A DNA stretch of 38,980 bases from Zobellella denitrificans. GTDB lineage: Bacteria > Pseudomonadota > Gammaproteobacteria > Enterobacterales > Aeromonadaceae. The notes under the pieces are model-generated. The model saw nothing but the letters and a program-made list of their open reading frames with translations, had not been told where the DNA came from and ran no database searches. The position numbers and the translations under genes were made by a program. The stretch covers positions 1 through 38,980 of the forward strand of contig NZ_NMUO01000030.1 in the NCBI RefSeq assembly GCF_002237365.1, in the 5' to 3' direction. This document shows, piece after piece, positions 16,108 through 24,695 of this stretch. Position 1 is the stretch's first letter. Each line of letters begins with the position of its first letter.

Positions 16108-16136
16108 TTGACAAGACAAAGAGTGAGGACCAGTAT
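16108..16136 (+). promoter_or_regulatory. Candidate sigma-70 promoter for the second antiporter
   Basis: TTGACA (16108-16113) matches the -35 consensus exactly and is followed after 17 bp by CAGTAT (16131-16136), 44 bp before the antiporter ATG. The -10 is imperfect. Confidence 0.45.
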
Positions 16137-16180
16137 AGCCAACCTGATACGCCCTCCCAGACAACAATACAAAAAACACC

Positions 16181-17752
16181 ATGGATCCTGTTTTTATCGC
16201 CATCGCCTTCGGCTGCGGCCTGGCGGTTTATCTAATTAAGCTCCCCCCCCTTATCGGCTTTCTGGCGGCGGGCTTCGTGCTCAACGCCATGGGCTATCAA
16301 AGCAACACGACCCTCGACACCCTGGCCAACCTGGGGGTGACCCTACTGCTGTTCAGCATCGGCCTCAAGCTCGATATCAAGACCCTGCTGAAGAAGGAGG
16401 TCTGGGGCACGGCCAGCGGCCATGTGGTGCTGTCCACCCTGCTGTTCACCGCCGTGCTGCTGGCGGTGAAAACCCTCGGCTTCAGCCTGGCGATGGAGCT
16501 GGAGTGGCGCCAGGCCATGCTGATGGGCTTCGCCCTGAGTTTTTCCAGCACCGTGTTCGCGGTCAAGGTGCTGGAAGAGCGCAGCGACATGAACACCTTC
16601 TACGGCCGCCTCGCCATCGGCGTGCTGGTGATGCAGGACTTGTTCGCGGTGGCCTTTCTCACCGCCTCCACCGGCAAGATCCCGAGCCCCTGGGCGCTCA
16701 GCCTGCTGGTGCTGCTGCCGCTGCTGCGGCCACTGTTCTACCGAATCCTGGAGCGGGCCGGCCACGGCGAGCTGCAAACCCTGTTCGCGGTGTTTCTGGC
16801 GCTGGTGGTGGGCGTGGGCGGCTTCGAGCTGGTCGGGCTCAAGGGCGACCTGGGCGCCCTGGTGATCGGCATGATGCTGGCTCCCCACTACAGCGCATCA
16901 AGCCTGGCCAAGTCCTTCTTCAACATGAAGGAGCTGTTTCTGGTGGCCTTCTTCCTGAGCATCGGCCTGAACGGCATGCCCACCAGCGACGCCCTGTGGA
17001 TCGCGCTTATTCTGCTGCTGGCGCTGCCGGTGAAGAGCCTGCTCTACTACCTGCTCTACGCCCGTTGCGGCCTGCGCATGCGCACCTCGCTGCTGGCCAC
17101 CTTCAGCCTGACCAACTATTCCGAATTCGGGCTGATCGTGGCGGCGCTGGCCGCCAAGCAGGGACTGGTGAGCAACGACTGGGTGATCGTCGCCTCCATC
17201 GCCCTGGCCATCTCCTTCGTGGCGGCGGCTCCCCTCAACAGCCACAACGAGAATATCTACCGCCGCCTGCTCGGCCGCCTCCGCCCCCGGACCCGGTTGC
17301 GCCTGCACCCGGACGACATGCCCCTGGAGCTCGGCAACGCCCGGGTGCTGATCATCGGCATGGGCCGCATCGGCCAGGGCGCCTATATGGAGCTGGAAAA
17401 CCACTACCGGGGCCAGATACTCGGCATCGACAGCGACGAAAAAAAGGTGGAGCTGCTACAGAAGCTGAACATCAACGCCATCAAGGGCGACGCCTCGGAT
17501 TCGGATTTCTGGGACAAGACCAATATTAACGGCCAGTTGGATTATATTTTCCTGGCCATGCCCAACCACGCCGGTAACCTCTATGCCCTGGAGCAAATTC
17601 ACCAGGCCGATTTCAAGGGCCGGGTGGCCGCCATCATCCGCTATCCGGAAGAAGGCGCCCAGCTGCGCGACATGGGTGCCGACGAGGTGTTTGACATCTA
17701 CGAGGAAGCGGGCAGCGGCTTTGCCCGCCATGTGATTGAACATGCTCGATGA
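16181..17752 (+). CDS. CPA2-family cation:proton antiporter with TrkA-N domain
   Basis: A 523-residue inner-membrane antiporter. The exchanger domain covers about residues 1-350 (PPLIGFLAAGFVLNAMGY, NLGVTLLLFSIGLKLD, ALSFSSTVFAVKVLEE, IGVLVMQDLFAVAFL). A TrkA-N nucleotide-binding domain begins near residue 388 (VLIIGMGRIGQGAYMEL, then LGIDSDEKKVELL) and runs to the end. Unlike the first antiporter it has no TrkA-C domain, and the two are clearly divergent, not a recent duplication. It is divergent from the PII-like gene with a 169-bp shared promoter region, and convergent with psiE. No clear ribosome site precedes the ATG. Confidence 0.9.
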   Translation: MDPVFIAIAFGCGLAVYLIKLPPLIGFLAAGFVLNAMGYQSNTTLDTLANLGVTLLLFSIGLKLDIKTLLKKEVWGTASGHVVLSTLLFTAVLLAVKTLGFSLAMELEWRQAMLMGFALSFSSTVFAVKVLEERSDMNTFYGRLAIGVLVMQDLFAVAFLTASTGKIPSPWALSLLVLLPLLRPLFYRILERAGHGELQTLFAVFLALVVGVGGFELVGLKGDLGALVIGMMLAPHYSASSLAKSFFNMKELFLVAFFLSIGLNGMPTSDALWIALILLLALPVKSLLYYLLYARCGLRMRTSLLATFSLTNYSEFGLIVAALAAKQGLVSNDWVIVASIALAISFVAAAPLNSHNENIYRRLLGRLRPRTRLRLHPDDMPLELGNARVLIIGMGRIGQGAYMELENHYRGQILGIDSDEKKVELLQKLNINAIKGDASDSDFWDKTNINGQLDYIFLAMPNHAGNLYALEQIHQADFKGRVAAIIRYPEEGAQLRDMGADEVFDIYEEAGSGFARHVIEHAR

Positions 17753-17776
17753 GGCGTACCTCACGCCTCACTATGG

Positions 17777-18178
17777 TCAGTGTCCGCCTTCGTCCTTGTC
17801 GTAGGGGTAGTGGATATGGCCGAAGCGGATCACCAGTATCGCCAGAGCCAGCACCAGGGCGGCGCCCGCCACCGTAATAAGGCGCCAGCTGTCCATGCCC
17901 TTCATGTCCAGGATAAGGTAGCGGGCCAGGGCGACGATGGCGATATAGAGTGGAATGCGGATGGGCAGCTTGCCGGAACGCAGGTAGATGGCCACCATGG
18001 CCAGCACTTCCAGGTAGATGAACATCAGCAGCAGATCGGCCAGGGTGACCGTCCTGGCCTGCCACATGGTGTTGACCTCGATGCCCACCGCCACCACGGT
18101 GGAGATGGCCACGATAATCAGGCCGAGGTGCTGCAGCGCATCCAGCACCCTGCTCCCCAGCATACGGTTGTTGCTCAT
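17777..18178 (-). CDS. psiE: PsiE, phosphate-starvation-inducible membrane protein
   Basis: A 133-residue inner-membrane protein with four predicted helices, close to E. coli PsiE in length (136 aa). Recognisable parts are LLLMFIYLEVLAMVAIYLRS, the RIPLYIAIVALARYLILD helix, and the C-terminal IRFGHIHYPYDKDE. In E. coli the gene is induced by phosphate limitation through PhoB and repressed by cAMP-CRP; the molecular role is unknown. ATG 18178 follows AAGAGG at good distance. I found no clear Pho box in its own upstream region. It is convergent with the second antiporter and divergent from the SulP gene. Confidence 0.88.
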   Translation of the reverse strand: MSNNRMLGSRVLDALQHLGLIIVAISTVVAVGIEVNTMWQARTVTLADLLLMFIYLEVLAMVAIYLRSGKLPIRIPLYIAIVALARYLILDMKGMDSWRLITVAGAALVLALAILVIRFGHIHYPYDKDEGGH

Positions 18179-18585
18179 AGATTGCCTCTTTCTTGATATT
18201 GTTATTATCCGAACTCGGTCCCGGCGTCCTCTTGCTGCGCCAATATAAGCCAAGCAAAAACAGTGCCATGGGTGCCACCCGGGATGCGTCGGCAAAACAT
18301 CCGGACGACCCCGGATCCGCCCTTGTCCCCGGACGGCCAGCCACCTATAATAGCCGCTGCCTAACGAACAGAGCTTATAAAAAATTAAACTTTCATGAAA
18401 TTTTTGAATAAAGCGATGACACCACCCTAGCCTTCAGGCCCTTCTTTTACCGCCTCCCGCGGTGTCCCTGCTCGCCCCTGTGCGAGTGCTTTGTTTTACC
18501 CGAAAACCCGGATCCCGTACCGCTGCGCCCGTCCTTGACGCCGGCCTGGTATGGACTGCCTTTACCCATAACCGGAACAACCACA
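18179..18585. other. 407-bp divergent intergenic region between psiE and the SulP gene
   Basis: No ORF worth calling. It holds a near-consensus promoter on the plus strand at 18323-18351 (listed separately) and an AT-rich stretch at 18375-18415. The long untranslated stretch (about 225 bp) between this promoter and the SulP start could hold a leader RNA or a small RNA, but I see no decisive structure. Confidence 0.5.
18323..18351 (+). promoter_or_regulatory. Near-consensus sigma-70 promoter upstream of the SulP gene
   Basis: TTGTCC (18323-18328) and a perfect TATAAT (18346-18351) with a 17-bp spacer. The expected start near 18358 would give a leader of about 225 nt before the SulP ATG at 18586. 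Confidence 0.65.
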
Positions 18586-20070
18586 ATGTTACCCAGTATC
18601 AAGCAAACCTGGTTCTTTAACGTGCGCGGCGACGTGCTCGCCGGCCTGGTGGTCGCCCTGGCCCTGATCCCCGAGGCCATCGCCTTTTCCATCATCGCCG
18701 GGGTCGACCCCAAGATCGGCCTCTATGCTTCCTTCAGCATGGCGGTGGTAATCGCCTTCGCCGGCGGCCGTCCGGGCATGATCTCCGCCGCCACCGGCGC
18801 CATGGCGCTGCTGATGGTCACCCTGGTCAAAAACCACGGCCTCGAATACCTGCTGGCCGCCACCCTGCTGTGCGGTGTGCTGCAGGTAGTCGCCGGCTAC
18901 CTGCGCCTGGGCGAGCTGATGCGCTTCGTGTCCCGCTCCGTGGTCACCGGTTTCGTCAACGCCCTGGCCATCCTGATCTTCCTGGCCCAGCTGCCCGAAC
19001 TGACCGACGTGACCTGGCATGTCTACGCCATGACCGCCGCCGGCCTCGGCATCATCTACCTGCTGCCCCTGGTGCCGGTGGTGGGCAAGCTGTTGCCCTC
19101 GCCCCTGGTGTGCATCATCACCCTGACCCTGGTGGCCATCGCCTTCGGCATCGATGTGCGCACCGTGGGCGACATGGGCGAGCTGCCGGACAGCCTGCCG
19201 GTGTTCCTGTGGCCGGAGGTGCCGCTCAACCTCGAGACCCTGGCCATCATCTTCCCCTACTCCCTGTCGCTGGCGGTGGTGGGCCTGCTGGAGTCGATGA
19301 TGACCGCCACCATAGTGGACGACCTGACCGACACCAACAGCGACAAGAACCGCGAATGCAAGGGCCAGGGCATTGCCAACATCGCCACCGGCCTGCTCGG
19401 CGGCATGGCCGGCTGCGCCATGATCGGCCAGTCCGTGATCAACGTAAAATCCGGCGGCCGCGGCCGGCTGTCCACTTTGGTGGCCGGCGTGGTGCTGTTG
19501 ATCCTGGTGGTCTTCCTCGGCCCCTGGGTATCACAGATCCCCATGGCCGCCCTGGTGGCGGTGATGATCATGGTGTCCATCGGTACCTTCAACTGGGATT
19601 CCATCAGAAACCTCAAGACCCTGCCCAAGAGTTCAAGCCTGGTGATGATCGCCACCGTGGCGGTGGTGGTCTATAGCCATAACCTGGCCTACGGTGTATT
19701 GGTCGGCGTGCTGCTCAGCGCCCTGTTTTTCGCCAACAAGGTGGGCCAGATCCTCTACGTGGGCTCGGAAAAACTCGGCGACAACGGTCGCGAATACAAG
19801 GTGGTGGGCCAGGTGTTCTTCACCTCCGCCGAGCAGTTTATCGCCGCCTTCGATTTCAAGGAGGTGCTCGACCGGGTGCGTATCGATCTCAGCCGTGCCC
19901 ATTTCTGGGACATCACCGCCATCAGCGCCCTGGACAAGGTGGTGCTCACCTTCCGCCGGGAAGGCACCGAAGTGGAAATCATCGGCCTGAATGAGGCCAG
20001 CGCCACCCTGGTGGACCGTTTCGCTGTTCACAACGATCCGAAAGCAGTAGAAAAGCTGATGGGCCACTAA
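18586..20070 (+). CDS. SulP-family inorganic anion transporter with STAS domain
   Basis: A 494-residue inner-membrane carrier. The N-terminal 390 residues are the SulP transport domain, with the signature near the start ([37 protein letters not shown]) and [28 protein letters not shown] in the middle. A C-terminal STAS domain (about 400-490; [20 protein letters not shown]) regulates transport. SulP members carry sulfate, bicarbonate or other anions; the substrate is not readable here. ATG 18586 is chosen because the alternative upstream TTG (18535) is unsupported. A tandem universal stress protein gene follows after 13 bp, so the two probably form an operon. Confidence 0.93.
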   Translation: MLPSIKQTWFFNVRGDVLAGLVVALALIPEAIAFSIIAGVDPKIGLYASFSMAVVIAFAGGRPGMISAATGAMALLMVTLVKNHGLEYLLAATLLCGVLQVVAGYLRLGELMRFVSRSVVTGFVNALAILIFLAQLPELTDVTWHVYAMTAAGLGIIYLLPLVPVVGKLLPSPLVCIITLTLVAIAFGIDVRTVGDMGELPDSLPVFLWPEVPLNLETLAIIFPYSLSLAVVGLLESMMTATIVDDLTDTNSDKNRECKGQGIANIATGLLGGMAGCAMIGQSVINVKSGGRGRLSTLVAGVVLLILVVFLGPWVSQIPMAALVAVMIMVSIGTFNWDSIRNLKTLPKSSSLVMIATVAVVVYSHNLAYGVLVGVLLSALFFANKVGQILYVGSEKLGDNGREYKVVGQVFFTSAEQFIAAFDFKEVLDRVRIDLSRAHFWDITAISALDKVVLTFRREGTEVEIIGLNEASATLVDRFAVHNDPKAVEKLMGH

Positions 20071-20083
20071 GAGAGGAATGACC

Positions 20084-20938
20084 ATGACCACCAACGTACT
20101 CGCCTGTATCGACGGCTCCAGCCATGCCACCGCCGTGTGCGACTGGGCCTGCTGGGCCAGCCAGTGCCTGGCGGCACCGCTGAGCTTTATCCATGTGCTG
20201 GATAAAGCTCAGCAGCCTGGCCTGGCCGACCTGAGCGGCAGCATCGGTCTCGGCAGCCAGGAACACCTGCTGGAAGAGCTGGCCGAGCTCGATGAAAAAC
20301 GCGGAAAACTGGCCAGGGAACAGGGCCGCATCATGCTCGCGGCGGCCCGGGAGCGCGCCATCGACGACGGCGTTGCCGAGCCCGCCACCCTGCAGCGCCA
20401 CGGCGGCCTGGTGGACACCCTGGTGGAGCTCGAGCCCGACACCCGCCTGCTGGTGCTCGGCCGCCACGGCGAGGAGTCGGCCTCCGCCTATGCCCACCTG
20501 GGCAGCCACGTGGAGCAGGTGATCCGCGCCCTGCACCGCCCCATTCTGGTGACCCAGGGCGAATTCAAGGCACCACAACGGATCATGCTGGCCTTCGACG
20601 GCAGCGCCACCACCCGCAAGGGAGTGGAGATGCTGGCGAAAAGCCCGCTGTTCAACGGCCTGGAGCTGCATCTGGTGCTGGTGGGCGCCGACACCGACGA
20701 CAACCGGGAGCAGATCAACTGGGCCCAGAACACCCTGGCCCAGGCCGGCATCCAGGCGCACGCCGCCATAGTACCGGGCGAGGTGGACAAGGCCCTGCCC
20801 CAATACCAGCAGGACAACGGCATCGATCTGATGGTGATGGGCGCCTACGGCCATTCCCGCATCCGCCAGTTGCTGGTGGGCAGCACCACCACCGCCATGA
20901 TCCGCTCGGCCCGGGTGCCGCTGCTGGTACTGCGCTGA
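20084..20938 (+). CDS. Tandem-domain universal stress protein
   Basis: A 284-residue cytoplasmic protein built of two Usp domains (about 1-150 and 160-284). The second carries the intact nucleotide-binding motif of the UspA fold (GAYGHSRIRQLLVGSTTT, Gly-x2-Gly-x9-Gly-Ser). The first has a shifted version (GRHGEESASAYAHLGSH), so it may not bind ATP. ATG 20084 is chosen over 20078 because AGAGGA then sits 6 bases upstream. It follows the SulP carrier in an apparent operon, a pairing that suggests a regulatory or protective link to anion uptake (inference). A collapsed copy of a similar gene lies 100 bp downstream. Confidence 0.9.
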   Translation: MTTNVLACIDGSSHATAVCDWACWASQCLAAPLSFIHVLDKAQQPGLADLSGSIGLGSQEHLLEELAELDEKRGKLAREQGRIMLAAARERAIDDGVAEPATLQRHGGLVDTLVELEPDTRLLVLGRHGEESASAYAHLGSHVEQVIRALHRPILVTQGEFKAPQRIMLAFDGSATTRKGVEMLAKSPLFNGLELHLVLVGADTDDNREQINWAQNTLAQAGIQAHAAIVPGEVDKALPQYQQDNGIDLMVMGAYGHSRIRQLLVGSTTTAMIRSARVPLLVLR

Positions 20939-20997
20939 CAACGCCATGACCAGGCGCCATCGTCCCCCCGGCCGAAGGCGCATTGCACTGTATCCAG

Positions 20998-21016
20998 GGG
21001 CCCGGCAACCGGGCCC
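20998..21016 (+). terminator. Hairpin downstream of the USP gene
   Basis: An 8-bp GC-only stem, GGGCCCGG (20998-21005) and CCGGGCCC (21009-21016), with a CAA loop. There is no T tract, so it may act as an RNA-stabilising structure or a weak terminator between the USP gene and its remnant. Confidence 0.4.
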
Positions 21017-21038
21017 GCCGTCAACCGGGGGAAGAATC

Positions 21039-21167
21039 ATGATCACTCAACTGATGGCCTGTATCGACGGCTCCCGCCAGGCCGGCGCGGTGTGCGATCT
21101 GGCCGGCTGGGCCAGCCTGCGTCTGTCCGCACCGCTGACCCTGCTGCACGTGCTGGTGCTGCGCTGA
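21039..21167 (+). pseudogene. Remnant of a second universal stress protein (internal deletion)
   Basis: A 42-codon ORF with its own good ribosome site (GGGGAAGAATC before ATG). Its first 38 residues match the start of the preceding USP: MITQLMACIDGSRQAGAVCD against MTTNVLACIDGSSHATAVCD, then GWASLRLSAPLTLLHVL against CWASQCLAAPLSFIHVL. It then jumps straight to the last residues of a USP (LVLR, stop), just as the full protein ends (PLLVLR, stop). The simplest reading is deletion of nearly all of a duplicated USP gene between short GTGCTG-type repeats, leaving head and tail joined in frame. The product lacks the nucleotide-binding loop and is unlikely to work as a USP. Confidence 0.75.
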
Positions 21168-21211
21168 ACCCGTGCAGTAACCGCCGCCTGCCCGGCAACG
21201 GGCGGGAATTA

Positions 21212-21240
21212 TTGATAAAAAGTTAAAAAGCGCAAATAAA
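21212..21240 (+). promoter_or_regulatory. Candidate promoter for cfa
   Basis: TTGATA (21212-21217) and AATAAA (21235-21240) are 17 bp apart in an AT-rich stretch 155 bp before the cfa start. Other -10-like AT runs occur up to 21300, so more than one promoter is possible. Confidence 0.4.
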
Positions 21241-21394
21241 ACAACCCGGTGAAAATGTGACCTGGACTACAAAAGCCTAAAAAACTGTCCTTTAATAAAA
21301 TGACAGAACACTAAAAAGCCGGCCCCTGGGCGCGGACCCTGCGTTGCAACCGTCGAGCCGGCTCCAGCTTTAATGATGGCAAGAGGTAGTCCTT

Positions 21395-22558
21395 ATGGGT
21401 GGCGCTGAATACACCGGTGTGACGAACACCGCTTTCCTCTATCCACACTCCAGCCTGCACCGTCTGTGGCGGGAACTGCTTGCCGACGCCGGCATCGAGG
21501 TGAACGGCAGCCGCCCCTGGGACATGCAGCTCAAGGCCCCGGGGGTACCGGAGCGCATCTTCGCCGAAGGCAGCCTGGGGCTGGGCGAGAGCTACATGGA
21601 CGGCGCCTGGGAGGCCCAGCAGCCCGACGAGCTGATCTGCCGGTTGCTGAAGGCGCGCCTGCACCGGAGGATACACCCTTCCCGCCTGCTGCTGCATGCG
21701 CTCAAGGCCCGGCTGCTCAATCGCCAGACCAGCAAACGGGCCTGGCAGGTGGGAGAGGCCCACTACGATCTGGGCAACGACTTCTACGCCGCCATGCTCG
21801 ACTCACGCCTGACCTACACCTGCGGCTACTGGCAAGACGCCACCACCCTGGAACAGGCACAAACCGCCAAGCTGGATTTGATCTGCCGCAAGCTCGGGCT
21901 AGAGCCCGGCATGCGGGTGCTGGACATCGGCTGTGGCTGGGGCAGCTTTATGGGCTACGCCGCCGAACACTACGGGGTGGAATGCGTGGGCGTGACCATC
22001 TCCCGGAAGCAGGCGGAATGGGCCAGGGCCCGCTATGCCGGGCTGCCGCTGGAATTTCGCCTGCAGGACTATCGGGAGCTGGACGAACCTTTCGATCGGG
22101 TGGTGAGCGTGGGCATGTTCGAACACGTAGGCCACAAGAACTACCGCACCTACATGGAAGTGGCCCACCGCTGCCTGCAGAACGGCGGCCTCTTCCTGCT
22201 GCACACCATCGGCAAGAACGAACGCCATCCCCACACCGATCCCTGGATAGACAAATACATCTTTCCCAACGGAGAACTGCCGTCCGTCGGCCAGGTGGGC
22301 GATGCGGTAGACCAGTTGTTCGTGGTGGAGGATCTGCACAACTTCGGCGCCGACTACGACAAGACCCTGATGGCCTGGCACGCCAACTTCGAACAGGCCT
22401 GGCCCCGTTTCCGGGAACGGCTGGGCGAGCGCTTCTACCGCATGTGGCGCTATTACCTGCTGGCCTGCGCCGGCGCCTTCCGCGCCCGGGACATCCAGCT
22501 GTGGCAGTGGGTGCTGGCCAAGGGCGGGGTGGAGCAGGGCTACCGGCGGGTCAGCTAG
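21395..22558 (+). CDS. cfa: Cyclopropane-fatty-acyl-phospholipid synthase
   Basis: A 387-residue SAM-dependent enzyme that adds a methylene bridge to unsaturated phospholipid acyl chains, hardening the membrane against acid and stress; length matches E. coli Cfa (382 aa). The N-terminal lipid-binding domain (FAEGSLGLGESYMDGAW) is followed by HYDLGNDFY, the SAM site VLDIGCGWGSF (about residue 175), GVTISRKQAEWA, the catalytic-region MFEHVGHKNY, and the C-terminal helices ending FRARDIQLWQWVLAKGG. AAGAGG lies 8 bases upstream of the ATG. It is transcribed alone and is convergent with ybiT, with only 2 bp between the stop codons. Confidence 0.95.
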   Translation: MGGAEYTGVTNTAFLYPHSSLHRLWRELLADAGIEVNGSRPWDMQLKAPGVPERIFAEGSLGLGESYMDGAWEAQQPDELICRLLKARLHRRIHPSRLLLHALKARLLNRQTSKRAWQVGEAHYDLGNDFYAAMLDSRLTYTCGYWQDATTLEQAQTAKLDLICRKLGLEPGMRVLDIGCGWGSFMGYAAEHYGVECVGVTISRKQAEWARARYAGLPLEFRLQDYRELDEPFDRVVSVGMFEHVGHKNYRTYMEVAHRCLQNGGLFLLHTIGKNERHPHTDPWIDKYIFPNGELPSVGQVGDAVDQLFVVEDLHNFGADYDKTLMAWHANFEQAWPRFRERLGERFYRMWRYYLLACAGAFRARDIQLWQWVLAKGGVEQGYRRVS

Positions 22559-22560
22559 CG

Positions 22561-24153
22561 TTACACCACGCCCTGCTCGCGCAGGTACTCCTCGTAGCTG
22601 CCGCTGAAGTCGCGGATGCCGTTTTCGCTCAGCTCCAGGATGCGGGTGGCCAGGGACGACACGAACTCCCGATCGTGGGACACGAAGATCAGGGTACCCT
22701 GGTACAGCTCCAGCGCCATGTTCAGCGACTCGATAGATTCCATATCCAGGTGGTTGGTGGGCTCGTCCATCACCAGGATATTGGGCCGCTGCAGCATCAG
22801 CTTGCCGAACAGCATGCGGCCCTGCTCGCCCCCGGACAGCACCCCCACCTTCTTCTTGATGTCGTCCTGGCCGAACAGCAGCCGGCCCAGCACGCCGCGG
22901 ATGGTCTGCTCGTCGTCACCCGGCTGCTGCCACTGGCTCATCCATTCGAACACCGTCAGATCCTTGTCGAAATCGGCGGCGTGATCCTGGGCGTAATAGC
23001 CGATGGTGGCGTTTTCGGACCATTTGAACTGGCCCTGATCGGGAGCGAGTTCGCCGACCAGGGTCTTGACCAGGGTCGACTTGCCGATGCCGTTGGTGCC
23101 GAGGATGGCGATGCGCTCGCCCACTTCCACCAGCATGTTCAGCCCCTTGAACAGCGGGCCCTCGCCATAGCCCTTGGCCAGGCCTTCCACCTCAAGCACG
23201 TTGCGATACAGCTTTTTCTCCTGCTCGAAACGGATAAAGGGGTTCTGCCGGCTGGACGCCTTCACTTCCTCCAGCTTGATCTTTTCGATCTGCTTGGCGC
23301 GGGAGGTGGCCTGGCGCGCCTTGGAGGCGTTGGCGCTGAAGCGGGCCACGAAGGATTGCAGATCGGCGATCTGGGCCTTCTTCTTGGCGTTGTCGGACAG
23401 CAGCCGCTCCCGGGCCTGGGTCGCCGCCAGCATGTAGTCGTCGTAGTTGCCCGGGTAGACCCGAAGCTCGCCGTAGTCCAGATCCGCCATGTGGGTGCAG
23501 ACGCTGTTCAGGAAGTGGCGATCGTGGGAGATGATGATCATGGTGCTGTTGCGCTCATTGAGCACGTCTTCGAGCCAGCGGATGGTGTCGATGTCCAGGT
23601 TGTTGGTCGGCTCGTCGAGCAGCAGGATATCGGGGTTGGAGAACAGGGCCTGGGCCAGCAGTACCCGCAGTTTCCAGCCCGGGGCCACTTCGCTCATGGG
23701 GCCGTTATGCTGTTCCAGCGGAATACCCACCCCCAGCAGCAGTTCGCCGGCACGCGACTCGGCGGTGTAACCGTCGTACTCCGCCACCTTGCCTTCCAGC
23801 TCCGCCGCCCTCATGTAGTCGTCGTCGCTCGCCTCCAGGTTGGCGTAGATGGCGTCGCGCTCATGAATGGCGGCCCACAGCTCGCTGTGTCCCATCATCA
23901 CCACGTCCAGCACCCGCGCCTCTTCATAGGCGAACTGGTCCTGGCGCAACTTGCCCAGGCGCTCGTTCACATCCAGGCTGACGTTGCCGGCGGTGGGCTC
24001 CAGATCTCCGCCCAGAATCTTCATGAAGGTGGACTTGCCGCAGCCGTTGGCGCCGATCAGGCCATAGCGGTTGCCGTCGCCGAATTTGACGGAAATGTTC
24101 TCGAACAACGGCTTGGAGCCGAACTGCATGGTAATGTTGTTGGTGGAAATCAA
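22561..24153 (-). CDS. ybiT: ABC-F family ATPase YbiT
   Basis: A 530-residue cytoplasmic protein with two ABC ATPase domains and no membrane segments, the same length as E. coli YbiT and very similar throughout. Domain 1: Walker [10 protein letters not shown] (34-42) and Walker [13 protein letters not shown]. The interdomain linker ([20 protein letters not shown]) inserts into the ribosomal E site in this family. Domain 2: GTNGIGKST, signature [23 protein letters not shown] proteins rescue or tune translating ribosomes; YbiT has no resistance role known to me. The start appears to be TTG 24153: an in-frame TGA lies four codons upstream, and the residues after TTG align with the second residue onward of E. 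coli YbiT. Confidence 0.95.
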   Translation of the reverse strand: MISTNNITMQFGSKPLFENISVKFGDGNRYGLIGANGCGKSTFMKILGGDLEPTAGNVSLDVNERLGKLRQDQFAYEEARVLDVVMMGHSELWAAIHERDAIYANLEASDDDYMRAAELEGKVAEYDGYTAESRAGELLLGVGIPLEQHNGPMSEVAPGWKLRVLLAQALFSNPDILLLDEPTNNLDIDTIRWLEDVLNERNSTMIIISHDRHFLNSVCTHMADLDYGELRVYPGNYDDYMLAATQARERLLSDNAKKKAQIADLQSFVARFSANASKARQATSRAKQIEKIKLEEVKASSRQNPFIRFEQEKKLYRNVLEVEGLAKGYGEGPLFKGLNMLVEVGERIAILGTNGIGKSTLVKTLVGELAPDQGQFKWSENATIGYYAQDHAADFDKDLTVFEWMSQWQQPGDDEQTIRGVLGRLLFGQDDIKKKVGVLSGGEQGRMLFGKLMLQRPNILVMDEPTNHLDMESIESLNMALELYQGTLIFVSHDREFVSSLATRILELSENGIRDFSGSYEEYLREQGVV

Positions 24154-24206
24154 GGAGCAGACTCACAGTTAACGAAAAAAGATGGTCCCGGGACCGCAGG
24201 GTGCCA

Positions 24207-24235
24207 AGGATACCGGCACCGACGGGAAAGTTCAA
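24207..24235 (-). promoter_or_regulatory. Sigma-70-like promoter for ybiT
   Basis: On the minus strand, TTGAAC (24230-24235) and TATCCT (24207-24212) are 17 bp apart, about 55 bp before the TTG start. The short leader contains the palindrome GGTCCCGGGACC (24184-24195) followed by a run of six T, a weak terminator- or attenuator-like arrangement. Confidence 0.55.
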
Positions 24236-24248
24236 AGTCTGCGCGGCA

Positions 24249-24695
24249 TTAATGGTTGGCCAGCACCGGCGCCGACACCAGGGCCGGGCAGGCACTCAGG
24301 ACCACGCACCAGAAGGGGCGCTGCTGCCGGCTCCAGTATTCCGCCGTTTCATTCATGATGTCGAGCAGGGTCAGCCAGCCCGGTTGTTCGCGGCAGACGA
24401 AGCCTTCCACCTGTTGCAGGCAGAGCACGACGCCCCGCTCGCCGACCAGCTCCGGCTCGGTCAGGGCGTCGCTCAGGGCGTCCCAGTTGTGGCCGAACCA
24501 GGCCGGCAGCGTCAGGGCCCCGGCCAGCCTCGCCAGGCAATCGGCCTTGGAGTCCACCCCGGCGAAATCGATCGGATAAAAGCCGAGATCCAGCCGGCGG
24601 GCGGCCAGCTCCAGGGCCAGCAGGGACTGGGGATCCAGGCAACAGGTGCGGGCCGGCCCGGCCTTCAGCAACCGGGTCAGTTCGGTCTCGTTCAT
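24249..24695 (-). CDS. Barstar-family ribonuclease inhibitor
   Basis: A 148-residue protein with the barstar core at about residues 38-80: GFYPIDFAGVDSKADCLARL, then ALTLPAWFGHNWDALSDAL. This matches the barnase-inhibitor pattern (IDG...SK..L...LA..L.FP.W.G.N.DAL). Classical barstar has 89-90 residues; this one has roughly 35 extra at the N-terminus and a longer C-terminus. Its ATG overlaps the stop of the upstream RNase gene by 4 bp (ATGA), so inhibitor and enzyme are made together, as expected for an immunity partner. The inhibitor should bind the RNase active site and protect the cytoplasm. Confidence 0.88.
   Translation of the reverse strand: MNETELTRLLKAGPARTCCLDPQSLLALELAARRLDLGFYPIDFAGVDSKADCLARLAGALTLPAWFGHNWDALSDALTEPELVGERGVVLCLQQVEGFVCREQPGWLTLLDIMNETAEYWSRQQRPFWCVVLSACPALVSAPVLANH

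Noticed and set aside
21466-24252. A 928-codon plus-strand ORF across cfa and ybiT
   Set aside because: It is a frame shadow: composition is Arg/Gly/Ala-rich, then mirrors the antisense of ybiT, while cfa (+) and ybiT (-) match known families in other frames.
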